The notes below the pieces were generated by a model. That model was not told where the DNA came from, made no database searches, and saw only the letters and a list, made by a program, of their open reading frames with translations. The position numbers and the translations under genes were made by a program. Shown here piece by piece: positions 1-7,643 of a stretch of 64,000 bases of DNA; position 1 is the first letter of the stretch, and the number at the start of each line of letters is the position of its first letter. The stretch is from NCBI GenBank assembly GCA_017936765.1, contig JAGBEX010000014.1:372001-436000 (forward strand), given 5' to 3'. The DNA comes from Clostridia bacterium (GTDB lineage Bacteria > Bacillota > Clostridia > Christensenellales > Aristaeellaceae).

Positions 1-869
1 CTTTGAAACATCTTCAGGAGCTTGGAGATCTTCAGGGAGGAAGGTGCCATCACCGGCGCAGCCATGATCATTTTTATGTCGTTGCACCCGGCATGCTGAA
101 GCACATAGAAGTCCTTCTCATGCAGGATGCCCACCACGTGATCCATGTCCTCATGGTATACCGGAATGCGGGAGAAGCCGCTTTCCCGGAAGATATTGGC
201 CGCCTCTTCCATGGAGGCGGTGTCCTCCAGGGCAGTCACGTCCACACGGGGCGTCATGATGCTCAGCACATCCTGGTCGTTGAACTCAATGGCGGAGCGG
301 ATCAGGTCGCCTTCGTGGGCATCCATGTCGCCCTCGCTCTCGGCTTCATCCACCATGGTCATCAGCTCAGCCGCGATGCGGCTCTCGTCCTCCTGGGGCT
401 TGAACACCTTGCTGAGCAGGCTGCGCCACATTTTGAACAGCGCATTGATGGGCGTGAGCAGCTTGATGAACATATTCAGCCAGGGCGCATAGGCCATGGC
501 AATGCGCTCCGGGGACTCCTTGGCCAGCGCCTTAGGCGAAACCTCGCCAAAGATCAGCACCAGGATCGTCATCACAACGGTGGACAGGGTAGCGCCATAG
601 TTGCCCACCCAGGCGGTAAACAGCACCGTGGCAATGGAGGTGCCTGCAATGTTCACCACATTGTTGCCCACCAGGATGGTGGTCAGCAGACGGTCGTAGT
701 CCTCCGCCAGCACCAGCGCAAGCTTCGCCCGGCGGTTACCTTCTGCCTGCAGGGTTTTCAGGCGCACCTTGCTCAAAGCAGAATACGACGTTTCGGCAGA
801 GGAGAAAAAGGCAGACAGCGCCACGCAGATCAAAAGCGCAGCAAGAAGTACCCACATGGTCGTGGACAT
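1..869 (-). CDS. DUF21/CBS-domain membrane protein (CorC/HlyC family), 3' end outside window
   Basis: The C-terminus lies beyond the window edge. The protein begins MSTTMWVLLAALLI with a hydrophobic N-terminal region of the DUF21 (CNNM) type, including the conserved stretch VLIFGEVSPKALAKE. A CBS pair follows: the stretch around IMTPRVDVTALE and RIPVYHEDMDHVVGILHEKD is the classic first CBS repeat. Family members are membrane proteins linked to divalent-cation (Mg/Co) efflux or homeostasis; the haemolysin label is historical. ATG at 869 was chosen because it opens the hydrophobic segment; an in-frame TTG nine bases upstream lies closer to an AAAGGA Shine-Dalgarno and is also possible. It stands alone, transcribed from a clear promoter at 1005-1033, divergent from the next gene. 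Confidence 0.85.
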   Translation of the reverse strand, partial: MSTTMWVLLAALLICVALSAFFSSAETSYSALSKVRLKTLQAEGNRRAKLALVLAEDYDRLLTTILVGNNVVNIAGTSIATVLFTAWVGNYGATLSTVVMTILVLIFGEVSPKALAKESPERIAMAYAPWLNMFIKLLTPINALFKMWRSLLSKVFKPQEDESRIAAELMTMVDEAESEGDMDAHEGDLIRSAIEFNDQDVLSIMTPRVDVTALEDTASMEEAANIFRESGFSRIPVYHEDMDHVVGILHEKDFYVLQHAGCNDIKMIMAAPVMAPSSLKISKLLKMFQ

Positions 870-1004
870 GGAGATCAAACATTCCTTTCAATGTTCACCA
901 GGCGACAAAACAGGTGCTGCTCAGCAGGCCGACATCTGTCGCACAAGGGAGGTTGATCCACGAAGCTGCACTCCTTTCGCCATCATGATAGATATAGACA
1001 CGAT

Positions 1005-1033
1005 ATTATAGCATGCCATTGGGTAAAATGCAA
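1005..1033 (-). promoter_or_regulatory. sigma-A promoter of the DUF21/CBS gene
   Basis: On the minus strand, -35 TTGCAT (1028-1033) and -10 TATAAT (1005-1010) are separated by 17 bases. This gives a leader of about 130 bases. The 337 bases between the two divergent genes (870-1206) otherwise hold only the opposing promoter and the two leaders. Confidence 0.8.
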
Positions 1034-1073
1034 CCAAACCCCTGCTTTTGTTACCAGTTTGCGCCATTTACAC

Positions 1074-1102
1074 TTGACGATGAGGGAAAAATTTGATACA
1101 AT
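1074..1102 (+). promoter_or_regulatory. sigma-A promoter of the 730-residue protein
   Basis: TTGACG (1074-1079), a 17-base spacer and TACAAT (1097-1102). The predicted transcript starts near 1109, which excludes the more upstream in-frame TTG at 1093 as a translation start and supports the ATG at 1207. Confidence 0.8.
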
Positions 1103-1206
1103 TTATCCATCTGAATCTATTTATATGGAAAGCAAGTCTTTCCGCACATATGGCGGCACGGTGGCACTTGACTGCCTTATGTAATTATACAGGTGGAGGC
1201 ATTGCA

Positions 1207-3399
1207 ATGAACCTGGAGCGCGAACTGGTATTCTGCTATATCGAAGAGGATAATATTCAGCGAGCCTATTTCCGTGTGCGCCCGCTCATGACCATCAGCG
1301 GCGACGTGCAGGAGGAGGCGCAGCGCCTCTGGCCTGATGATGGCTGTCTGCGCATCGTGCCTGATCGCAACGAGCAGCATACCTTCAAGGATCGTATGCG
1401 CACCCTGGGCGGCTATTGCGTGATGAACCTGCTGGGCATCCCTGCGGATGCCAACAAGATCCGCACCAACAAGAATTACAAGCCCGACAAGGGTGAAAAA
1501 AACCAGTTCATCCTCTATTCCGACACGGTTCAGGCCCTCCCGGAGCATACCTTCTTCGAGGTCATTGAAGCCAAGGCCGCTGACTTTGCTTCCGCTGCCG
1601 AAAAGGCCGTGACGCCCCTGTTCTATATCCGCGAGGACGATACCCTCTACGGCCCCGTCCGCAAGGCCGAACCCGCTAAGCCCGAAACCGCCCAGGAAGC
1701 CGCCGGTGTACTTTATCCCCTCACCTGTCCCGATGGCAGCGAGCGCGTGCTGCTGTGCATCGAAAACAAAATTGCCGCCGCCGAAGAAGCCAAGCCTGCC
1801 GAGCAGCCCGCCGCCAAGGAAGAAGTGCTGCCCATCGGCAAGCCGCTGCAGATCCTGGATCAAAACAAGAATTTTGAAGAGACCCTGCAAAGCCTGGATC
1901 AGCCCCTGTCCAAGGGCGCAAATTTGCTGCACCAGGATGCAGAAAAGAGCATCGAAGCCGCTGCCCCCAAGGCGCCCGAGAAGCCCTTGTCCGGCACGCC
2001 CCTGTTCCATGCCTCCATGCGCACCTCCGTCCCCCAGCCCAAGAACAAGCTGCAGGAGGTCGTCTCCGCCCAATGGCGTGTTGCCCGCAACGAGCCGCCC
2101 ACCGCGCCTCTGCCTGCCGGTGCCAAGATGCACCAGGTGGAGAACCCCGTGGAGGTCGCCTGCGAGCGTATGCGTACCGCCTGGCAGGTGCCGGAAGCCC
2201 AGAATCAGCTGATCGACTTCCTGCTTTCCCTGGATGGAATGCGCGCCAAGCTGGAGCCTCGCCTCACCGCCCTGCCGGAAAACACGCCCCTGCAAAAGGT
2301 GCTGCAGTCCCGCCTGGAGGACATGGAAGCCGAACGGCTCTCCGTGCTGCTTCAGCTGGACAAGGCCAAGGCTGACCTGGATGCCTACCGCCGCAGCGTG
2401 ATCGACGGCCTTTCCAGCAAGGCCAAGGCAGAAGCGACCCAGCTTGAAGCCGCCAAGGCTGAATACGAAGCCTCCATCGATGGCCTGAAGAAACAGCAGG
2501 CTGCCCTGATCGCCCAGCGGGACGAGTTGACCCGCCGCATTGACGACCTTCAGCGCACCGATCTTCCCGCCGCCCTGGCCAAGGCACTCGCCGATGCGCA
2601 GATCGCCGCGCCCGTCAACGGCATTCCTCTGCACCTCTCTCCCGTCAGCGGCGAAACTGCTCCCGCTGCCGAGCTGATCCGCCGTGTGCTGGACGCCTTC
2701 GCTGCCAGCGGTATGACCATTTCGCGCAATACCGCTATTGCGCTGCTGGCGCTGCTGGGCATTTGCCCCCGCATTGGTCTGGCTACCACGTCGGCAGCCG
2801 CTGCCTCTACCATGGTGCGCAACGTGGCCGTCCGCATGGGCTGGGAAAACAGCTTTGCCCATCAGGTGACCCCTGAGCAGAAGCCCGTGCTGGCTCCCCA
2901 GTCGGCCGACAGCACCGCTGCTGTGCTGCTCACCAGCCTGGCCGCCTATGCTCCCCTGGACCGCATCACCAAGGTGTTCTTGGCCCGCAATGCCCAGAAC
3001 CTGACCCGCAATCCCGCCTACGAGGCGCACTCCTGGCCCATCATCAATCTGCCTGCAATGAACACCATTCCGCAGCTCTCCGGCGAAGGCTGCGCCCCCG
3101 TCAGTCAAGCTGCGCTGAAGGAATTCATCTCCGCCAGCGCTGCTGCACCTGCGGAGATCGATCAGGTGCTTGCCCCTGTGTTCAAGCTTTGCGCGCCCCT
3201 TTCCGGCGCGGCCATGCAGGAGCTGTACGCCTTCATTGGTGCTTGTACCGCCCATATGGAGGGCGGCCTGGCCGCCGCCTGCGACTGGGCGATCCTGCTG
3301 TGGCTCATCCCCGGCCTGGAGCGCACCGCCAAGACCCTGGCAGCCCTCAAGCCGCTGCTGGGCGAGTATCCCCTCTCCCTGGCGGCTGTGCAGGCGTAA
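1207..3399 (+). CDS. Uncharacterised 730-residue coiled-coil protein
   Basis: I do not recognise this protein. The start is set by GGTGGAGG seven bases upstream of ATG 1207. The N-terminal ~160 residues look globular and mixed alpha/beta (MNLERELVFCYIEEDN...). A low-complexity Ala/Pro/Glu-rich linker follows (roughly 165-330). A long Ala/Lys/Glu-rich coiled coil occupies about 375-450 (LEDMEAERLSVLLQLDKAK, KKQQAALIAQRDELTRR). The C-terminal ~260 residues are Ala/Leu-rich and largely helical. No signal peptide, clear membrane segment or nucleotide-binding motif is visible. It has its own strong promoter and terminator, so it is monocistronic, divergent from a membrane protein and convergent with spoIIP. 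Its codon use resembles the neighbours. Confidence 0.75.
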   Translation: MNLERELVFCYIEEDNIQRAYFRVRPLMTISGDVQEEAQRLWPDDGCLRIVPDRNEQHTFKDRMRTLGGYCVMNLLGIPADANKIRTNKNYKPDKGEKNQFILYSDTVQALPEHTFFEVIEAKAADFASAAEKAVTPLFYIREDDTLYGPVRKAEPAKPETAQEAAGVLYPLTCPDGSERVLLCIENKIAAAEEAKPAEQPAAKEEVLPIGKPLQILDQNKNFEETLQSLDQPLSKGANLLHQDAEKSIEAAAPKAPEKPLSGTPLFHASMRTSVPQPKNKLQEVVSAQWRVARNEPPTAPLPAGAKMHQVENPVEVACERMRTAWQVPEAQNQLIDFLLSLDGMRAKLEPRLTALPENTPLQKVLQSRLEDMEAERLSVLLQLDKAKADLDAYRRSVIDGLSSKAKAEATQLEAAKAEYEASIDGLKKQQAALIAQRDELTRRIDDLQRTDLPAALAKALADAQIAAPVNGIPLHLSPVSGETAPAAELIRRVLDAFAASGMTISRNTAIALLALLGICPRIGLATTSAAAASTMVRNVAVRMGWENSFAHQVTPEQKPVLAPQSADSTAAVLLTSLAAYAPLDRITKVFLARNAQNLTRNPAYEAHSWPIINLPAMNTIPQLSGEGCAPVSQAALKEFISASAAAPAEIDQVLAPVFKLCAPLSGAAMQELYAFIGACTAHMEGGLAAACDWAILLWLIPGLERTAKTLAALKPLLGEYPLSLAAVQA

Positions 3400-3414
3400 T
3401 CCCATATCACAAGC

Positions 3415-3445
3415 AAAGACCGGAGGATGCTTCCCCCGGTCTTTT
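3415..3445. terminator. Bidirectional intrinsic terminator
   Basis: Nine-base arms AAAGACCGG / CCGGTCTTT enclose a short loop, with A- and T-runs on the two sides. It lies between the convergent 730-residue gene and spoIIP and could serve both; the spoIIP stop codon is inside its right edge. Confidence 0.8.
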
Positions 3446-4325
3446 ATTCTGCCAGCGCATCTGCAATGGCCTGTGCCAGATACGGCACGCCGTTCATCAC
3501 CTGCTCCAGCGTGTTGTAGTTCAATCCACACTCAATCAGCACACAGCGCGGCGCGATGTGCTGGTTGAATCGCCCTGTTTTCACCTTGATGTCCCTGCAC
3601 AGACCCTCCACCTGCCCATTCATGCTGGCCGTTATTTTTTCAGCCACAGCATAATTGGCCTGCCAGTCCGGCTTGTCGGCATAGGTTTGGCCCTTGCCCA
3701 CCAGCACCATAAACCGCGCCAGCTCCTCGCCAGCCACGTTTACCGTGCGCTTGATGGTGGAATTGGATGCCACCGCATCCCGGTGCAGATCGATATACAG
3801 GTCATAGCTTTCCCCTGCGGCCACCCGTGCCTCCAGCATCTCCAGCGAGCGCTGATAGGCCGTTGACAAATCCGGCGGTTCAAAGGCAGTTTCATCATGC
3901 ACCACGGTGCAGCCCATGGCTTCCAGCGCCGCCGTCAGGGCGTCTCCCACCGCCACCATGTTGGCCGTGTTGTCCTTGGTGCGCCACTTCTCCGTTTCCA
4001 CATAGGGCGCATCCTCCACCTGTGCAAAGGCCTCCCAGGTATGGGTATGATAGATCAGCACCTGCTTGCCTGCCAGGGGCGGCTGCTGGGTAGAGCGGAT
4101 CACCTCCACCCGCAGGGACGTATCCACCACCGGCGCAGGCGTTTCCACCGTGTAAAACAAGTCCGCCTCCGCAAACACCATCTGCGCCGCTGGCTCTTCC
4201 TGCGCAGAAGGTTGTCCACCACCAAGCAGCAGCGCGATGGTCACCGCCCCCATGGCCGTCAATAGCACGATCCCCAGCAGTACCGCCGCAGCCTGCCCCT
4301 TTGTCCACACATAAAAACGTGCCAT
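3444..4325 (-). CDS. spoIIP: Stage II sporulation protein P (SpoIIP), peptidoglycan amidase/endopeptidase
   Basis: SpoIIP is part of the DMP complex that thins septal peptidoglycan and drives forespore engulfment. Visible family motifs are IYHTHTWEAF, IDLHRDA and the C-terminal GRFNQHIAPRCVLIECG, which resembles the SpoIIP signature. One N-terminal membrane anchor (AAAVLLGIVLLTAMGAVTIALLL) precedes a short linker. ATG 4325 (MARFYVWTKG, 293 residues) is preferred over one 20 codons upstream because GCGAGGTG stands just before it. The gene follows gpr by 56 bases, the gene order known from Bacillus, so both are probably on one transcript. I saw no convincing separate sigma-E promoter in the gap. 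Confidence 0.93.
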   Translation of the reverse strand: MARFYVWTKGQAAAVLLGIVLLTAMGAVTIALLLGGGQPSAQEEPAAQMVFAEADLFYTVETPAPVVDTSLRVEVIRSTQQPPLAGKQVLIYHTHTWEAFAQVEDAPYVETEKWRTKDNTANMVAVGDALTAALEAMGCTVVHDETAFEPPDLSTAYQRSLEMLEARVAAGESYDLYIDLHRDAVASNSTIKRTVNVAGEELARFMVLVGKGQTYADKPDWQANYAVAEKITASMNGQVEGLCRDIKVKTGRFNQHIAPRCVLIECGLNYNTLEQVMNGVPYLAQAIADALAE

Positions 4326-4381
4326 ACTGCACCTCGCTTCGATTTTGTTCAAAGCATATGCAGCATGGCACACAGATAGAC

Positions 4382-5269
4382 TCAATGCAGGTAATGGGAA
4401 AGCTCCTCCACCGTGAATTCCGGCTGCAGCGCCGTATTGATGGCCAGGGCCAGCATATCGGCCAAGCCTTGCACCAGCTCGTCAATGCTCCTTGGCGTCA
4501 CCACAAAATCGCCAATAGCACCATCCGCCAACTCAGCCGCCATGGTCTCTGCCGCTTCCTCCGTGCTTTCCTTGGAGAGAATCCGCCGCAGCGCATCCCG
4601 CACAATGGTGGAGGCATAGACCACCATGGGAATGCCAATGGCGATCACCGGCACCTGCAGCCATTGTGCATCAATGCCTTTGCGATGGTTGCCCACGCCG
4701 CTGCCGGGGCTGATGCCCGTATCCGTCAGCTGAATGGTGGTGCAGATGTGGCTGGTCTCCATGGCCGCCAGCGCATCGATCACCAGCACCGCTGAGGGTT
4801 TTAGCTTCTGGGTGAGACCCAGCGCCAGCTCCGCCGTCTCTACACCGGTAATGCCCAGCACCCCCGGTGCCATGGCGCACACGCTGCGCATACGCTGTTC
4901 ATTCAGGTGGCGGGTCACCATCACGCCGCTCACCACCCGATCCCCCAGCGCGTCTGCCGTCATGTGGCGATTGCCCAACCCCAGCACCAGCACGTCCCCC
5001 TGGGGTGGCAGCAGCAGGCGCAGCATCTGTCCCACTTCCTTGGCGATCTCCATCCGCTCTTCCGGGTTCAGGCTGGGCAGCCTCGGATGTGTCAGCGTCC
5101 AATACACGCCCTGTGCCTTGCCCAATCGCTCAGCCGCCTGGGGCGTATCAATCCGCACCCAGGTGGTCTCCATTTCACCATGGCGCTGGGTGTTCACATT
5201 CACGCCGTCGCCCATGCCGCCGGGATAAACAGTCCTTTCCATCGCCAGGTCTGTTCGATAACCATTCAT
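4382..5269 (-). CDS. gpr: GPR endopeptidase (germination protease)
   Basis: GPR degrades the small acid-soluble spore proteins during germination. It is made as a zymogen in the forespore and clipped at its N-terminus. The sequence (MNGYRTDLAMERT..., 295 residues) has the family features: the acidic N-terminal region, VLVLGLGNRHMTADALGDRV, VLVIDALAAM and the glycine-rich NTGISPGSGVGNHR-like segment (here TDTGISPGSGVGNHRKG). AAGGAGG stands before the ATG. The upstream promoter matches the forespore factor sigma-F, in line with the known control of gpr in Bacillus. It is followed by spoIIP. Confidence 0.93.
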   Translation of the reverse strand: MNGYRTDLAMERTVYPGGMGDGVNVNTQRHGEMETTWVRIDTPQAAERLGKAQGVYWTLTHPRLPSLNPEERMEIAKEVGQMLRLLLPPQGDVLVLGLGNRHMTADALGDRVVSGVMVTRHLNEQRMRSVCAMAPGVLGITGVETAELALGLTQKLKPSAVLVIDALAAMETSHICTTIQLTDTGISPGSGVGNHRKGIDAQWLQVPVIAIGIPMVVYASTIVRDALRRILSKESTEEAAETMAAELADGAIGDFVVTPRSIDELVQGLADMLALAINTALQPEFTVEELSHYLH

Positions 5270-5293
5270 GCCGCATTCCTCCTTGAATGCGGA

Positions 5294-5323
5294 TAGTGTA
5301 TCCCATCACATTCCCCCGTATGC
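5294..5323 (-). promoter_or_regulatory. Sigma-F type forespore promoter of gpr
   Basis: On the minus strand, GCATA (5319-5323), 15 bases, then GGATACACTA (5294-5303). This fits the published sigma-F consensus GYATA / GGNNANANTR at every defined base and at the expected spacing. Sigma-G, which overlaps in specificity, could also read it. Confidence 0.65.
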
Positions 5324-5361
5324 CTCCTGTTATCCGATTAGACAAATCTTTCCCCATGGCA

Positions 5362-5390
5362 TTGCAATCCCGCTGCAACTTGTTTATAAT
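5362..5390 (+). promoter_or_regulatory. sigma-A promoter of the TSUP-kinase fusion gene
   Basis: TTGCAA (5362-5367), 17-base spacer, TATAAT (5385-5390), about 35 bases upstream of the start codon. Confidence 0.75.
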
Positions 5391-5425
5391 CATATTAGAT
5401 TCATGAAGAATATCAAGGTGATGAT

Positions 5426-6937
5426 ATGGAACTTCTTATTTGTGCATTGGCTGCCCTGGCTGCAGGCGTCGGCACGGGTCTGGCGGGCTTATCTGCCGCC
5501 ACGGTTATGGTGCCTGTGATGATCGTCCTCTGTCCCTCCTTTGCTGGCGAGACCGGTGCTTATCACGCCACCGCCATCGCCCTGGCCTCGGACATCCTTG
5601 GCTCTGCCTTCACCTCTGCCATCTATATCCGGCACCGGAACATCGACCTGAAGCGCGGCGGCATTATGCTGGCGTGCATCGTTGCCATGTGCATTGCCGG
5701 CAGCATCGCCGCCTGGCACGCAGGCCATGTGGTGCTGGGCACCTTCTCCCTTTTCCTGTGCGTGGGCATTGGCATCCGTTTCCTGCTCAAGCCGGATACC
5801 CAAAAGGACAAGCCCGTGAAGAGGGGGGCCAAGCTTGATTGGAAGGGCATTGCCATTTCCCTCTTTTTCGGGCTGACCATCGGCTTTGGCACCGGGTTTG
5901 TGGGCAGCGGCGGCGGCATGATGATGCTGGTGGTTTTCACCGCCTTCCTGGGCATGGAGCGCAAGAGCGCCGTTGGCACCAGCACGTTGATCATGACCTT
6001 CACTGCGCTGATCGCCTTTGTGAGCCATGCCCTGGTGGATCCCACCCTGGTGCTGGAAAAGTGGCAGATCCTGCTATTGTGCATCGTGGTGGAGACCGCC
6101 GCGTCCATCGTCTCTGCCCAGTTTGCCAACCGAGTAAACAACCGGGTGGTTGGGCTTGTCACCGGTGGTGTGCTAACGGTGCTGGGCGTGATCATGCTGG
6201 GCATCCACTACCGGGAGATCATTGCCACCTGGACGCTGCTGTGGCAGGTGCTGGCCTGCTTTGAGAGCTACCTGATCTACCTCGCCGGCTGCCTGAGCTT
6301 CTTCCTGCTGGCGCGTTGGGTTTTCCCCATCTCCCAGGAGGTGTGGCGCAAGTGCCTGCATCTCATTGCCTACACCTCTTCCCTGTTCATGATGTACGTC
6401 TCCCAGGACTGGCTCACCGCCTCGGTGTGCTGCCTGGCGTTCGCTGCCATCGTCTACCCGATCCTGCATTATGGTGAGCGTTTGAAGGGCTATGCGCATC
6501 TTTTCAACCAGCGCCACCCCGGCGAGGTTAAGCACAGCCTGCTGCTCCTATTCTGCACCCACGCCGTGCTGATCGCCCTGTGCTGGGGACTGCTGAACAA
6601 GCCCTACATCGCCGTGACGGCCATCATTACCTGGGGTGCTGGCGACACCGCCGCCGCCCTCATCGGCAAGCGCTTTGGCAAGCACCATGTGAATCTCCCC
6701 CTAGCCGACCACCGCAAGACCTGGGAGGGCAGCGCCGCCATGCTTGCCACCGCGCTGGTAACAGGCTTTATCGCCATGCTGCTCACCTCGCCCCTGTCCT
6801 GGCCCATGTGCCTGCTCTACGCCGCTGTTGCCGCCCCCGTGGCTGCCTATGTGGAGCTGATCAGCCACGGCGGCAACGACACGGTGACCGTAGCCTCGGC
6901 AGTAGCTGTGGTGCTGGGGTTGATCAGCCTGATCTGA
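5426..6937 (+). CDS. TSUP (TauE/SafE-like) transporter fused to a dolichol/phytol-kinase-like membrane domain
   Basis: A 503-residue membrane protein in two parts. Residues 1-~260 are a TauE/SafE (TSUP) permease: GVGTGLAGLSAATVMVP and GFGTGFVGSGGGMMMLVVF are the two characteristic repeats; family members export sulfite, sulfonates or related anions. Residues ~285-503 resemble the dolichol kinase/phytol kinase/CTP-dependent lipid kinase family: RKCLHLIAY, then the polar pair GAGDTAAALIGKRFGK and DHRKTWEGSAAML. Those families transfer phosphate from CTP or ATP to lipid alcohols. The two parts are joined in frame with no internal start that looks used. It is monocistronic, with its own promoter and terminator. 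The substrates are unknown, and I infer no specific reaction for the fusion. Confidence 0.75.
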   Translation: MELLICALAALAAGVGTGLAGLSAATVMVPVMIVLCPSFAGETGAYHATAIALASDILGSAFTSAIYIRHRNIDLKRGGIMLACIVAMCIAGSIAAWHAGHVVLGTFSLFLCVGIGIRFLLKPDTQKDKPVKRGAKLDWKGIAISLFFGLTIGFGTGFVGSGGGMMMLVVFTAFLGMERKSAVGTSTLIMTFTALIAFVSHALVDPTLVLEKWQILLLCIVVETAASIVSAQFANRVNNRVVGLVTGGVLTVLGVIMLGIHYREIIATWTLLWQVLACFESYLIYLAGCLSFFLLARWVFPISQEVWRKCLHLIAYTSSLFMMYVSQDWLTASVCCLAFAAIVYPILHYGERLKGYAHLFNQRHPGEVKHSLLLLFCTHAVLIALCWGLLNKPYIAVTAIITWGAGDTAAALIGKRFGKHHVNLPLADHRKTWEGSAAMLATALVTGFIAMLLTSPLSWPMCLLYAAVAAPVAAYVELISHGGNDTVTVASAVAVVLGLISLI

Positions 6938-6948
6938 TTTTGCATAGC

Positions 6949-6988
6949 AAAAGCCGCCGGACGCATTCTTGTGCATCCGGCGGCTTTA
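6949..6988. terminator. Intrinsic terminator (probably bidirectional)
   Basis: A 15-base, nearly perfect stem (AAGCCGCCGG.. / ..CCGGCGGCTT) with flanking A/T runs lies between the convergent fusion gene and the phosphoribosyltransferase gene. Confidence 0.8.
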
Positions 6989-7002
6989 TTCATTTCATCC
7001 GA

Positions 7003-7557
7003 TCAACCGATGATCTCGCCCTTGGCATTGAACAGGGGCAGCTTTTCCAGATAGGTGATGTCTGGGCGCTCCTGGGCATCGCCCTCAGCCAGAATGGCCA
7101 TCTTGCCCACAATGTTGCCGCCAGCCTGCTTCACCAGCTCTTCAATAGCGCGCAGGGACTCGCCGGTGGAGATCACGTCGTCCACGATGAGGATGCGCTT
7201 GCCCTTCATCAGCGCGGCGTCGTTGCCGTCCAGGTAGAGCTTCTGCACATGGTTGGTGGTGATGGACTTCACCTCCACGGAGAAGGTATTCTGCATATAC
7301 ACCTTCTCACCCTTGCGGGCCAGCAGCCACTTGGCATCGCCATGCTGGCGGGCCATCTCATAGCCCAGCGGGATGCCCTTGGACTCGGCGGTGATCAGGT
7401 AGTCATACTCCGGGGCAACCTCCAGCAGCGCCTTGGCGCAGGCCACGGTCAGCTCCACATCGCCAAAGATGACGAAGGCACCAATGTACAATTCGTCAGA
7501 AACAGGGCAAAGGGGCAGTTCACGCTTCACACCGGCAATGGTCATAGGATACTTCAT
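7003..7557 (-). CDS. Phosphoribosyltransferase (adenine phosphoribosyltransferase-like)
   Basis: A type I PRTase of 184 residues. The PRPP-binding loop ILIVDDVISTGESLRA is canonical, and LITAESKGIPLGYEMAR matches the preceding pyrophosphate loop region of the Apt/Xpt/PurR-type enzymes. The likely role is purine salvage (base + PRPP to nucleotide), but related domains also act as regulators, and the substrate base cannot be read from the sequence. ATG 7557 (MKYPMTIAG) is preferred: an ATG three codons upstream lies inside the AAGGATG Shine-Dalgarno. It is monocistronic, from a near-consensus promoter. Confidence 0.8.
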   Translation of the reverse strand: MKYPMTIAGVKRELPLCPVSDELYIGAFVIFGDVELTVACAKALLEVAPEYDYLITAESKGIPLGYEMARQHGDAKWLLARKGEKVYMQNTFSVEVKSITTNHVQKLYLDGNDAALMKGKRILIVDDVISTGESLRAIEELVKQAGGNIVGKMAILAEGDAQERPDITYLEKLPLFNAKGEIIG

Positions 7558-7612
7558 CGGTATCATCCTTCATTTCGTATGAATTTGCAACGGTCACAGA
7601 CCTTTACAACTG

Positions 7613-7641
7613 ATTGTAGCGCGAATTTCCCCTCTTGTCAA
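7613..7641 (-). promoter_or_regulatory. sigma-A promoter of the phosphoribosyltransferase gene
   Basis: On the minus strand, TTGACA (7636-7641), 17 bases, TACAAT (7613-7618), squeezed into the gap just downstream of spoIVA. Confidence 0.85.
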
Positions 7642-7643
7642 CC

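Noticed and set aside
1177..3531. 784-codon open frame on the minus strand
   Set aside because: It is a mirror of the 730-residue gene caused by high GC and third-position bias; composition is Gly/His/Gln-rich and it crosses the promoter and terminator.
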